Assembly: GCF_014138605.1 (NCBI RefSeq)
Contig: NZ_JACJHX010000004.1
Location: forward strand, 62,001 to 126,000
DNA from: Peribacillus huizhouensis
Lineage (GTDB): Bacteria; Bacillota; Bacilli; Bacillales; DSM-1321
DNA length: 64,000 nucleotides
Direction: 5' to 3'
Position 1 is the stretch's first letter. Every line of letters starts with the position of its first letter. Shown here piece by piece: positions 17,917 through 25,816 of the stretch. Position numbers and translations under genes: made by a program. The notes beneath the pieces were generated by a model that saw nothing but the letters and a program-made list of their open reading frames with translations, was not told the DNA's origin and made no database searches.

Positions 17917-18573
17917 ATGAGTGCTAACTTTTCAAAAAACTCGTTAAAACACCAAATTGCTCAGCAAATTAAAAAGTTGATCTTTGAAGGTGAATTGGAA
18001 CAAGGTGAAAAAATTACGGAGTTGCAAGTGGCACAGAATTTAGGAGTTAGTCGAACTTCCGTGCGAGAAGCAATGCTTCTTTTGGAGTTGGAAGGTTTGC
18101 TTATATCTGAACCGTATAAGGATACAAGAGTAACGACCATCTCACAAGAAGAAGTGCTGGAATTGTTAATTCCAATGCGTCTTCATATCGAAATTTATGC
18201 TTTAAAAAAGGGGTTTCCAATTTGGGACGAAGAAATAAAAGAGCAATTTAAACTGATTCTTGCAAATATGAGAAAAGCAATACGGTATGAAGATTTATCA
18301 ACTTTCATCGAGTTAGATATCCAATTGCATGAGTTGATCGTCATGTCTTCTCAACTTGAAAATGTGATTCGAATTTGGGAAAGCATTGTCCACAGAATTA
18401 GACTTCATTTTTTATACCAAAATAGGAAATCGGGTACCTTAGAAAAATGGCTTGTCGATCATGAGGAGTTGGTAGATATTCTCATTAACGGAAATTCCGT
18501 AGAAGAAGCTGTGAAAACATTGAGAAAGCACATTGTTGATACGAACATTCCAGAGGTCTATTTATTAGACTAG
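17917..18573 (+). CDS. GntR-family regulator, FadR/FCD subfamily
   Basis: 218 residues. The N-terminal winged helix spans about 10-75 (ITELQVAQNLGVSRTSVREA is the recognition-helix region). An all-helical FCD ligand domain follows; the metal-binding pattern D...H (LDIQLHELIV) and later histidines in VDHEELVDIL and LRKHI are visible, suggesting a metal-dependent carboxylate effector. It leads the operon with two enolase-superfamily enzymes and a BCCT transporter and most likely represses it until the substrate or an acid intermediate is bound. The promoter and operator lie directly upstream. Confidence 0.92.
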   Translation: MSANFSKNSLKHQIAQQIKKLIFEGELEQGEKITELQVAQNLGVSRTSVREAMLLLELEGLLISEPYKDTRVTTISQEEVLELLIPMRLHIEIYALKKGFPIWDEEIKEQFKLILANMRKAIRYEDLSTFIELDIQLHELIVMSSQLENVIRIWESIVHRIRLHFLYQNRKSGTLEKWLVDHEELVDILINGNSVEEAVKTLRKHIVDTNIPEVYLLD

Positions 18574-18646
18574 AAAATCATTTTATTGAAAGGGGGAATG
18601 CGCTAACTCTAACATGCCAAAAATGAAAAGGGGTGTCGAATTGATA

Positions 18647-19786
18647 ATGACGAAACTACAGATTGCTAAAATAGAAGTATTTGTTGTAGCTGGAGCAGAT
18701 GCAAAATACAAAACATCATCCCATTATTCTGATCTTACAATCACAAATACGATTGTAAGAATACAAACAAGCGATGGCTATGAAGGATATGGAGGGGCAA
18801 TATCTTGGACGGAAGAAGGCATGGATAAAAGTCTGGCAGAATCCATCCGTCATCTGATCCCATTCTTAATCGGAAAATCAGCATTACAAAGGGAAGAAAT
18901 TTATGCATTAATGGCAAGCCGATGTGTCCAATTGACACCGCAAGCTCAGTCACCGATTGATATCGCTCTATGGGATTTGGTTTCTAAATATGCGGAAATG
19001 CCGCTGTATCAGATGTTAGGTGGTGCAAGGGATAAAATTCTTTCCTATGCGAGCACACCATTTTTACCAAGTATTAAAGACTATATCGAACACGTTCACG
19101 AATTAAAAGAGCAAGGGTATAAAGTGATTAAATTTCATACGTGGTGCACGTTTGAAGAAGATATGGCTTTGGTAAAGGCTATTCATGAAGTGTTTAAGGA
19201 TTCAGATCTTAAATTTATGCTAGATGTGGAATCGGCCTATACAAGAGAAGAAGCTTTGAAGGCTGCGAGGATTCTGGAAAAGTACGATTATATTTGGTTT
19301 GAGGCTCCATTACCTGACACGGATTTGGAAGGTTATAAAGATCTGAGATCTCGCGCTGACATTCCAATTATTGCGGCTGGAAATACTTTGCTTCGTTTAA
19401 ATCAAATTGAACAAGGAATTCAAAATGGTTGTTGGTCAAGCGTACGTGTAGATGCCACTCTGGCCGGAGGAATCACACAAACTAAAAAAATAATGGGGAT
19501 TGCCGAAGCCAATTCGATGACAGTTGAACTCCAATCATGGGGGTACACTTTGTCACAAGCTGCCAATTTACATTTGATGTTAGCCTGTAACAATAGTATG
19601 TATTTTGAGCAAGCCGTTCCAGTTGAGCCGTTAGAATTTGGCGCACTCACTACAATTAGAACTGACCAAGACGGTTTTGTACATGCTCCAAAAGGAAATG
19701 GATTAGGTATTGAAATGGATTGGGAATTGATTGAAAAATCTGCGGTACTAAAGTTATCTTTTGACGGAACAGGTTGGTCAGAATAA
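18647..19786 (+). CDS. Enolase-superfamily (mandelate racemase/muconate lactonizing-like) protein with atypical active site
   Basis: About 379 residues: an N-terminal capping domain, then a (beta/alpha)7-beta barrel. Metal-ligand positions read Asp193 (MLDVES), Glu219 (WFEAP) and Asn246 (AAGNT). The third ligand is Glu in most members, but Asn occurs in the glucarate-dehydratase group. The strand-2 base motif is K162-F-H164 where KxK is common. Asp269 is on strand 6, yet strand 7 reads VELQSWGY with no His, so the classical His-Asp dyad is absent. The likeliest start is ATG 18647 or TTG 18641, seven bases after AAAAGGGG; the ATG at 18614 has no well-placed site. Probably a dehydratase or epimerase of an unknown acid. 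Confidence 0.85.
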   Translation: MTKLQIAKIEVFVVAGADAKYKTSSHYSDLTITNTIVRIQTSDGYEGYGGAISWTEEGMDKSLAESIRHLIPFLIGKSALQREEIYALMASRCVQLTPQAQSPIDIALWDLVSKYAEMPLYQMLGGARDKILSYASTPFLPSIKDYIEHVHELKEQGYKVIKFHTWCTFEEDMALVKAIHEVFKDSDLKFMLDVESAYTREEALKAARILEKYDYIWFEAPLPDTDLEGYKDLRSRADIPIIAAGNTLLRLNQIEQGIQNGCWSSVRVDATLAGGITQTKKIMGIAEANSMTVELQSWGYTLSQAANLHLMLACNNSMYFEQAVPVEPLEFGALTTIRTDQDGFVHAPKGNGLGIEMDWELIEKSAVLKLSFDGTGWSE

Positions 19787-19869
19787 AAACAGAATCCACA
19801 TTAAAATAGATGGGGGCAACCATTCATACTTTAAGGGACTCTGCAACATGTATTATAGCACATTAAATA

Positions 19870-19883
19870 TTGAATCGATTCAA
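19870..19883 (+). promoter_or_regulatory. Palindrome TTGAATCGATTCAA between the two enolase genes
   Basis: A perfect 14-bp palindrome, flanked by further AT-rich symmetry (AATAT/ATATT), in the 159-base gap. It differs from the operator at 17870, so it may be bound by another protein or be an internal regulatory site. Confidence 0.45.
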
Positions 19884-19945
19884 ATATTGCAAAATTTGGA
19901 TACTGATAAAGTTCTGACTATTTTTATATAAAAGGAAGTTAACTG

Positions 19946-21061
19946 ATGAAAATAACAGATATAGAAGTAATTACACTGAGGGTTCCACCAATCGATCAAG
20001 CTTGTGAGTGGGGAGAAGATGCGTTTATTGTTCGAGTGATTACAGACAATGGTTTTGTTGGAATTGGTGAAAGCGATACATCTCCATTAGTAGCAAAAGC
20101 AATCATAGAAGCACCGAACTCCAATCTATACTGCTCGGGATTAAAGACACTGTTACTAGGTGAAAACCCGTTAGAAATTCAAAAACTATGGGATAAAATG
20201 TATTGGTCTTCGAATTATTTAGGGAGACGTGGAGCAGGAATCCATGCGATGAGTGCGATCGATATTGCATTATGGGATATCGCTTCTCAATATTATCAAG
20301 TACCTATCTATATGTTATTAGGTGGAAAGTATCGAGAGAAAATCCGTGCATATGGTACGTTTATCCCCGCGGATACTCCCGAGGAAAATAAAATAATTGC
20401 TCGCAAACTAAAAGAAAAAGGTTTTACAAGCTTGAAATTCGGTGGTGGAATCTTAGGTGATGATCCCCGTGCCGATTTTGAAATAATTAAAGCGGTTAGA
20501 GAAGAATTAGGCGAAGAATTCGAACTGCAAATTGATTTAGCTTCTAAGTGGAAATCTTATAGTCATTCAGCACATATGTTTAAAAAAGTTGAGCCCTTTC
20601 ATTTAAATTGGATTGAAGAACCCGTATTAGCTGATGATATGAAAGGTTATCGCAAATTAGCGCAATTGTCCGGAGCGAAACTTGCTGGTGGAGAATCATT
20701 GACTACAAGATATGAATTTGATGATTTTATTAAACAAGCTCAACCAGATATTATTCAACCAGATATTACTCGTTGTGGTGGAATAAGTGAGATGCGCATC
20801 ATTAATAATATTGCTGAAATGAATGGAATCAAATTAATCCCACACGGATTTAGCACAGGAATTCTTTTAGCAGCTACCGTTCAATTTCTAGCGGCAACAA
20901 AAAATGGAGATTTAATGGAATACTCGCAAAGTACAAGCCCCTTATTTACTAAACTGGTGAAAAATTTAATTCCAATTGAAAGCGGTTACGTAAAAGTTCC
21001 AGATACAATTGGACTAGGCGTGGAGCTGGATGAAACCCTACTAGAATTATATAGAGTTTAA
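19946..21061 (+). CDS. Enolase-superfamily enzyme, mandelate-racemase subgroup
   Basis: 371 residues with the capping domain and barrel of COG4948 proteins. Metal ligands are Asp197 (QIDLAS), Glu224 (WIEEPV) and Glu250 (LAGGES). Asp273 (QPDITRCGG) and His300 (LIPHGF) give the His-Asp dyad of the mandelate-racemase/dehydratase subgroup. Strand 2 has Lys164 in SLKFGGG. The full set of catalytic residues suggests an active acid-sugar or hydroxy-acid dehydratase or racemase. GAAGTTAACTG precedes the ATG. It is only moderately similar to the upstream enolase gene, so the pair is not a recent duplication. Confidence 0.9.
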   Translation: MKITDIEVITLRVPPIDQACEWGEDAFIVRVITDNGFVGIGESDTSPLVAKAIIEAPNSNLYCSGLKTLLLGENPLEIQKLWDKMYWSSNYLGRRGAGIHAMSAIDIALWDIASQYYQVPIYMLLGGKYREKIRAYGTFIPADTPEENKIIARKLKEKGFTSLKFGGGILGDDPRADFEIIKAVREELGEEFELQIDLASKWKSYSHSAHMFKKVEPFHLNWIEEPVLADDMKGYRKLAQLSGAKLAGGESLTTRYEFDDFIKQAQPDIIQPDITRCGGISEMRIINNIAEMNGIKLIPHGFSTGILLAATVQFLAATKNGDLMEYSQSTSPLFTKLVKNLIPIESGYVKVPDTIGLGVELDETLLELYRV

Positions 21062-21108
21062 ATCAATTGAATAGCGTGTAGATGATTATAAGAGAATGGG
21101 GAATAGTT

Positions 21109-22704
21109 ATGACAAAAAAAGTCGATAAATTATTAATCTCTTTAAGTGTTGCGCTCGTACTTGTTGTCGTTGGAATCTTGTATTTTCAACCCACCCAATC
21201 ACAAATTGTTGCAAGTAATATCTTCAATAAAATGACAGAATGGTTTGGTTCTGGTGCACTATTATTCACATTTTTTGGTGTCTTACTTCTTGCCTTTGTG
21301 GCAATGAGTAAATATGGCAGGATTCGTTTAGGGAATACCAAACCAGAGTATTCATCTTTTAAATGGATTTCGATGATGATTTCCTGTGGGCTCGGATCAG
21401 CTACTGTCTATTGGGCATTTATCGAGTGGGCTTATTATATTGGAACACCAGGACTTGGCATTGAGCCCAATTCTCAAAGAGCATACGAAATGGCATTACC
21501 TTACAATATGTTCCACTGGGGTATCAGCGCATGGACCCTATATGCATTAGTGGGAGTACCAATTTGCTACCACTACTATGTTCGGAAAAATCAAGGGCTT
21601 AGTTTAAGTTCGATTATTAGTTCCATAACGGGAATTAAGCAAAATGGGATAGTTGGTCGCATTGTTGATATTATGTTTATCTTTATTTGCTTTGGAGGTT
21701 TAAGTATCACGTTAGGAGTTTCCGTTCCATTGGTCAACACCGTATTAAGTACGGTGCTTGGAATTGAACCATCATTTATGATGAACATTGTATTAATCCT
21801 TATAATTTCCATCGTATATTCATTGAGTTCTTACATTGGATTACAAAAAGGAATGGCACGAATTGCAAATATGACGACAAAGTTAGCGATTGCTTTATGT
21901 ATTGGCATTCTCATCACAGGACCTACCTTTTTTATCATCGCGAATAGTACGAATGCTTTTGGTTTAATGCTACAGAATTTTGTACAAATGAGTTTATTTA
22001 CTGACCCAATCGGTAAAACCGGATTCCCTCAATCATGGACAATCTTTTACTGGTTATATTGGATCACATATGCACCTTTCACTGGAATTTTTATAGCAAA
22101 AGTTTCAAAAGGTCGAACACTCCGTTCAGTTATAATGAATACTTTAATTAGCGGTAGTGTTGGATGTTTCTTCTTCTTTGGTGTTATTGGTAGTTTAACG
22201 ATCGATCGTCAATTGTCTGGAATGGTTGATGTTGTGGGGATGCTAGGAGCTGGTCAGGATAATAGTGCGATTATTGAAGTGCTGCAAACATTACCTTTAA
22301 GCAGTATTTTTATGATTCTATTTTGTGTTGTCTCGGTTTTATTCCTTGCAACTACTTTGGATGGTGCTGCATTTACAATGGCCTCCACTGCAACTCCGAA
22401 ATTAAAGGAGAACGAAGATCCGCATCCGATGCACCGTCTATTCTGGTGTGTGATGCTAGCTTTAGTTCCATTAACAATGATTTTTATCGGAGCGGATTTA
22501 AATACGATTAAGACAAGTGCGATTATAACTGGTGTTCCAATCATCTTTATCATGATTATCATGATTATTGGATGGATGAAATGGATGATTAAAGATTTCG
22601 GCCATGTTCCGGCCGACAAAATTGAAGAAGTATGTGCTGCTGAAATTAGTAAGTCGGGAGCAGGAGAATTAAAAAAAGAAATAAACAAAGGTACCAGTTT
22701 ATAA
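21109..22704 (+). CDS. BCCT-family transporter (betaine/carnitine/choline type)
   Basis: About 531 residues with twelve hydrophobic segments. Family landmarks are GSATVYWAFIEWAYY in the region of TM3-4, the aromatic substrate-box TM8 FYWLYWITYAPFTGIF followed by AKVSKGRTLR, and the absence of a long osmosensing C-terminal extension. BCCT carriers move trimethylammonium compounds by sodium or proton symport or, in CaiT, by exchange. The start at 21109 has TGGGGA six bases upstream. It is the last gene of the FadR operon and so the probable uptake route for the substrate of the two enolase-fold enzymes. Confidence 0.92.
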   Translation: MTKKVDKLLISLSVALVLVVVGILYFQPTQSQIVASNIFNKMTEWFGSGALLFTFFGVLLLAFVAMSKYGRIRLGNTKPEYSSFKWISMMISCGLGSATVYWAFIEWAYYIGTPGLGIEPNSQRAYEMALPYNMFHWGISAWTLYALVGVPICYHYYVRKNQGLSLSSIISSITGIKQNGIVGRIVDIMFIFICFGGLSITLGVSVPLVNTVLSTVLGIEPSFMMNIVLILIISIVYSLSSYIGLQKGMARIANMTTKLAIALCIGILITGPTFFIIANSTNAFGLMLQNFVQMSLFTDPIGKTGFPQSWTIFYWLYWITYAPFTGIFIAKVSKGRTLRSVIMNTLISGSVGCFFFFGVIGSLTIDRQLSGMVDVVGMLGAGQDNSAIIEVLQTLPLSSIFMILFCVVSVLFLATTLDGAAFTMASTATPKLKENEDPHPMHRLFWCVMLALVPLTMIFIGADLNTIKTSAIITGVPIIFIMIIMIIGWMKWMIKDFGHVPADKIEEVCAAEISKSGAGELKKEINKGTSL

Positions 22705-22773
22705 GACGATTTACTATTTAGTCAGCACCTGCGTTCGACTTTTTAAGAACATATAACATTCTTAGAGAAGGAA

Positions 22774-22821
22774 AAACTGCTCAAGGCCGATAATCTCTCG
22801 CCTTTTTGAGCAGTTTCTTTT
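22774..22821 (+). terminator. Terminator of the FadR-enolase-BCCT operon
   Basis: AAACTGCTCAA-GGC and GCC-TTTTTGAGCAGTTT form a long stem followed by CTTTTATT. Confidence 0.85.
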
Positions 22822-22951
22822 ATTAAGTGCCAGTCACACATTCATTTCTAAATTAGTAGCGTAAGCCCGTAGTCAAACAACGTATATAAACACACAGCAT
22901 CCCCTTGGTACGATATCTGTATCAATTTTTAAAGAAGGAGGTCTTTTTCTA

Positions 22952-23008
22952 ATGGCAAAAAAAAATAACCCTGATAGTAAAAAATCTTTACCTTTCACTT
23001 CCTCGTAA
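22952..23008 (+). CDS. Possible 18-residue small ORF with strong ribosome site
   Basis: AAGGAGG is followed after 12 bases by an ATG opening MAKKNNPDSKKSLPFTSS. The Lys/Asn/Ser-rich start looks like the beginning of a small acid-soluble spore protein or similar short spore peptide, but I cannot assign a family. The frame may have been cut short by a mutation. It sits alone between the BCCT terminator and the MazG-like gene. Confidence 0.3.
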   Translation: MAKKNNPDSKKSLPFTSS

Positions 23009-23040
23009 TCCCCTTTAACACGCATTTGCCTATTACCTTA

Positions 23041-23340
23041 CTACTCTTTATTTACTGGATATTTTAGAGCATTCTTCTCCATTTTCTTAAATGCTTCCTC
23101 TTCCAAATCTACATTCATTTTTTCCGCTAACTGAAGAAGATATATAAATACATCCGCCATCTCTTCTTTAATATTCTGTATAGATTCAGCGACCGCTTCT
23201 TCACTATTTCTCCATTGGAAATTTTCTAATAGTTCATTTGCTTCTAATGATATAGAAATAGCTAAATCCTTTTCATTGTGATAAGGGGCCCATCCTCGCT
23301 CATCTCTAAACTCCATAATTTTTTGCATAATATCTTTCAT
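23041..23340 (-). CDS. MazG-like nucleotide pyrophosphohydrolase
   Basis: 99 residues, an all-helical MazG/RS21-C6-type protein. The metal-binding pattern is EANELLE (about 33-39) followed by EEMADVFIYLL (about 59-69), i.e. the ExxE...ExxD arrangement that holds magnesium for cleaving noncanonical nucleoside triphosphates. The GWAPYHNEKDLAISISLEANE opening is typical of the small single-domain class. The ATG has AGGAGGG upstream. Monocistronic. It is a housecleaning enzyme and shows no link to neighbours. Confidence 0.9.
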   Translation of the reverse strand: MKDIMQKIMEFRDERGWAPYHNEKDLAISISLEANELLENFQWRNSEEAVAESIQNIKEEMADVFIYLLQLAEKMNVDLEEEAFKKMEKNALKYPVNKE

Positions 23341-23421
23341 TTATATCCCTCCTAGTTTGATTTGTAGTTGTAAATATATTCTATTTTATCATTTGTTCTA
23401 ATCTTCTGCTTATCAAAAAAA

Positions 23422-23441
23422 GAGATACCAATAAGTATCTC
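23422..23441 (-). terminator. Small hairpin with T-run on the minus strand
   Basis: GAGATAC and GTATCTC with a 6-nt loop, followed on the minus strand by TTTTTTT. No gene lies upstream on that strand before 23616, so it would end a short unannotated RNA or act as a leader attenuator for the MazG-like gene. Confidence 0.5.
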
Positions 23442-23615
23442 CCTAATTCGGTATATTATTAATTTCACCTTATCACACACTATTAGTTACTTTTATTTAG
23501 ACTTTTCTCCTGTAGTTTGAATAGCGAATGAAATCTAAGTATTTGGGCTGATAGGCAAGTTACCAAAACCAGCTTCAGGTAATAAGTTATCTGTATAAGC
23601 CAAAGGAGTGAGAAA

Positions 23616-24092
23616 ATGGGTAGACGAATAAAACATACTTCACGTGACGTGGAGGAATTAGCAAGGCTCATGCTGGCGGAAGCGAGCGGTGAAGGAGTTC
23701 AAGGGATGAACATGGTGGGAACGGTTGTAGCCAATCGAGTCGAAGCTGACTGTGCTCCTGACTTCAAAGGGTTGCGCAATATCAGGCATGCGATCTATCA
23801 AACCATACCCGGAACTAGCGTTCCTCACTTTGAGCCTGTCTTAAATGGATCATTGTATACACAACGCCCCGACGAAGCTGACCTCCAGAGGGCTAGGAAT
23901 TTGTTACAAGGTCATAGGGAACCTCGTTCAAGAATGAATTTGTGGTTTTTTAACCCCAGTCCGGGGAAAAAGTACCGAGCTCCTTGTACCGAAACGATGC
24001 CAAGATCACCCATGACGAAGTTCGACTTTTCGCACAAGAACCATTGCTTCTATGTTGCGGTACCGGGCTATTGCCCAGAGTTTTATGGATAA
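23616..24092 (+). CDS. cwlJ: Spore cortex-lytic cell wall hydrolase CwlJ
   Basis: 158 residues, a single hydrolase_2 (SleB/CwlJ) domain without signal peptide or peptidoglycan-binding domain, which is how CwlJ differs from SleB. The catalytic-region Glu is in MLAEASGEG (about residue 22) and the conserved VVANRV and LWFFNP segments are present. In Bacillus CwlJ is made in the mother cell, sits in the coat and degrades cortex peptidoglycan during germination. GGAGTG precedes the ATG. The gene is followed by gerQ after 23 bases, the known partner, which makes the assignment firm. GC content is a little higher than the surroundings. Confidence 0.95.
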   Translation: MGRRIKHTSRDVEELARLMLAEASGEGVQGMNMVGTVVANRVEADCAPDFKGLRNIRHAIYQTIPGTSVPHFEPVLNGSLYTQRPDEADLQRARNLLQGHREPRSRMNLWFFNPSPGKKYRAPCTETMPRSPMTKFDFSHKNHCFYVAVPGYCPEFYG

Positions 24093-24115
24093 ATTAAAAA
24101 GGAGCTGATCTTCTC

Positions 24116-24577
24116 ATGACTTGTGGAGATTCTAGTTATAATCCAATAAATTATTATCCTGGTTATTATCCAGATTCTATGCGAGGTAGTGGCGCACAAC
24201 AACCTGCCGGCTACCCAACGAGTATGCCATCTGGACCCGCGTATAGTGTCCCAGTGGTTCCTATCGGGACTGGACAGCAATTTGCTGGGGGCGCGATTGA
24301 AGAATCATTTATCGAAAATATCCTACGCTTCAACAAAGGTAAGGTAGGTACATTCTACTTTACTTATCAAGGTAACAGCAAATGGAATGCAATGGTTTAC
24401 CACGGACGGATAGAAACGGCTGGTCGTGACCACCTCATCATCAGCGACCCTTCCACCGGTAAACGCTATCTGTTGATGATGGCAAATCTCGACTGGGTAG
24501 AATTCGATGAACAAATTAACTATCCTTATCCGAAAATTAGTCCAGCTGTCGAGGCGACCCTGACGACATCGGACTGA
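24116..24577 (+). CDS. gerQ: Spore coat protein GerQ
   Basis: 153 residues. The N-terminal third is rich in Tyr, Pro, Asn and Gly (typical of coat proteins cross-linked by transglutaminase), and the C-terminal globular part begins at EESFIENILRFNKGKVGTFY and ends with the DWVEFDEQINYPYP segment conserved in GerQ/YwdL. GerQ is needed for CwlJ to be retained in the coat. It is coupled to cwlJ by a 23-base gap with GGAGCTG before the ATG and is followed by a strong terminator. Expression is expected in the mother cell, though I could not fix a sigma-E promoter by eye. Confidence 0.95.
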   Translation: MTCGDSSYNPINYYPGYYPDSMRGSGAQQPAGYPTSMPSGPAYSVPVVPIGTGQQFAGGAIEESFIENILRFNKGKVGTFYFTYQGNSKWNAMVYHGRIETAGRDHLIISDPSTGKRYLLMMANLDWVEFDEQINYPYPKISPAVEATLTTSD

Positions 24578-24592
24578 GTTTATAGAACGCTT

Positions 24593-24632
24593 AAAACCCG
24601 CTTACTTCTTTTTGGAAAATGAGCGGGTTTTT
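24593..24632 (+). terminator. Terminator of cwlJ-gerQ
   Basis: AAAACCCGCT and AGCGGGTTTTT with a 19-nt loop and T-run. Confidence 0.85.
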
Positions 24633-24669
24633 AGTTCTGACCACATATAGAACGCAAATTCGGCAATAA

Positions 24670-24816
24670 ATCGAAGCGAACGTTTTCGCCTTTTGGGTTG
24701 CAACTGGGAATGACTCGGTGGTGATTAATATCCAGAAGCAAGATGTACCTATTGGCGTCGATTTCGAGGATATAACGCAGCTAATGAAGGAATTGGATAA
24801 AGCCCCTCTCGAATGA
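24670..24816 (+). pseudogene. C-terminal fragment of an unrecognised protein
   Basis: A start-less frame of 48 codons reads NVFAFWVATGNDSVVINIQK and later IGVDFEDITQLMKELD before a stop. The regular amphipathic ending looks protein-like. No ribosome site or start codon precedes it, so it is a leftover 3' end. Family unknown. Confidence 0.3.
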
Positions 24817-24916
24817 GAAGGACTTTATTTCTAAAGGATGGCTGAATAAATAATTAGGGGAAGGACACTGAAAAAGCCCATAACTGCTAAATGGGAGTTT
24901 AAACTTTATGTGTTCC

Positions 24917-25729
24917 TCAGTTGAGTAATGACACTAACGCTTCTTGTATCCTTGTATTCGATGCAACTAATGTATGATCACCTAATCGAAAAGCATTGCC
25001 TTCACGATTCGTGACTGTTCCACCTGCTTCTTTGAGAATAATGATTCCGGCTGCTACGTCCCATGGATGCAGTCCATCATGAAAGAAACCAGTAAGTTTC
25101 CCAGCAGCTACCATACATAAATCAAGGCTTGCAGCACCAATAATTCTGATACTCCGTGCTTTCCCAACAATAGTTTCCATGTGTTTCATTCCATCAGAAT
25201 TGGACTTCCAATCGTAAGCAGGAAATCCTGTCGCCAGCAAGGATTCGCTTATTTCTTTTTCCGATCCGACTTGTATCCGTTCCCCGTTCAAAAAGGCGCC
25301 ACCATTGATTTGGGCTGAGTATAAGTCCTTTGTCAAAGGATTATACACGACACCACAAACAGGAAAACCGTCCTTCACAATACCGACAGAAATTGCAAAG
25401 TAAGGAATTCGGTGAATAAAATTCGTAGTTCCATCAATTGGATCAATAATCCACCCATATCCTTCAGAAGATTGGCTCAATCCCCCTTTATTTCCTTGGG
25501 CATTATCTTCCTCAGATAATATCCAGTGATCTGGGTAGTCTTCACGAATTAATCCACACAGGTATTCCTCGATTATCACATCAACCTCGGTTACAAGATC
25601 CGATTGATTTATTTTTTCTTTCATATCAATGGGTTTTCTCATAAGATCAATCAACAATTCTCCAGCATTTTTAACATGTGTAATTGCTGAATGTAATAAT
25701 GTATGAACGGTTTCATCTATTTGATTCAT
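24917..25729 (-). CDS. Inositol-monophosphatase-family phosphatase
   Basis: About 270 residues. The metal-binding and catalytic motifs are complete: SEEDNA (Glu of the first site), WIIDPIDGTTNFIH (Asp-x-Ile-Asp-Gly-Thr) and HPWDVAAG near the C terminus. The family removes phosphate from inositol phosphates, fructose-1,6-bisphosphate, NADP(H) or PAP. The start at 25729 has GAGGGAAG; the upstream in-frame extension lacks a site. It is the last gene of the GntR-controlled operon with an FbpABC/AfuABC-like importer and an MBL hydrolase, which suggests that it dephosphorylates an imported phosphoester. A small GCGGAG/CTCCGC hairpin lies in the gap before it. Confidence 0.92.
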   Translation of the reverse strand: MNQIDETVHTLLHSAITHVKNAGELLIDLMRKPIDMKEKINQSDLVTEVDVIIEEYLCGLIREDYPDHWILSEEDNAQGNKGGLSQSSEGYGWIIDPIDGTTNFIHRIPYFAISVGIVKDGFPVCGVVYNPLTKDLYSAQINGGAFLNGERIQVGSEKEISESLLATGFPAYDWKSNSDGMKHMETIVGKARSIRIIGAASLDLCMVAAGKLTGFFHDGLHPWDVAAGIIILKEAGGTVTNREGNAFRLGDHTLVASNTRIQEALVSLLN

Positions 25730-25816
25730 ATACTTCCCTCTTTTCTGTGGAAAATGGGCGGAGCTTCGCATATTGACCTCCGCACTGCCACCTCTTAGGT
25801 GATACAATTTGATTAG

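Noticed and set aside
22254-22688. 144-codon minus-strand ORF
   Set aside because: Antisense shadow of the BCCT transporter.
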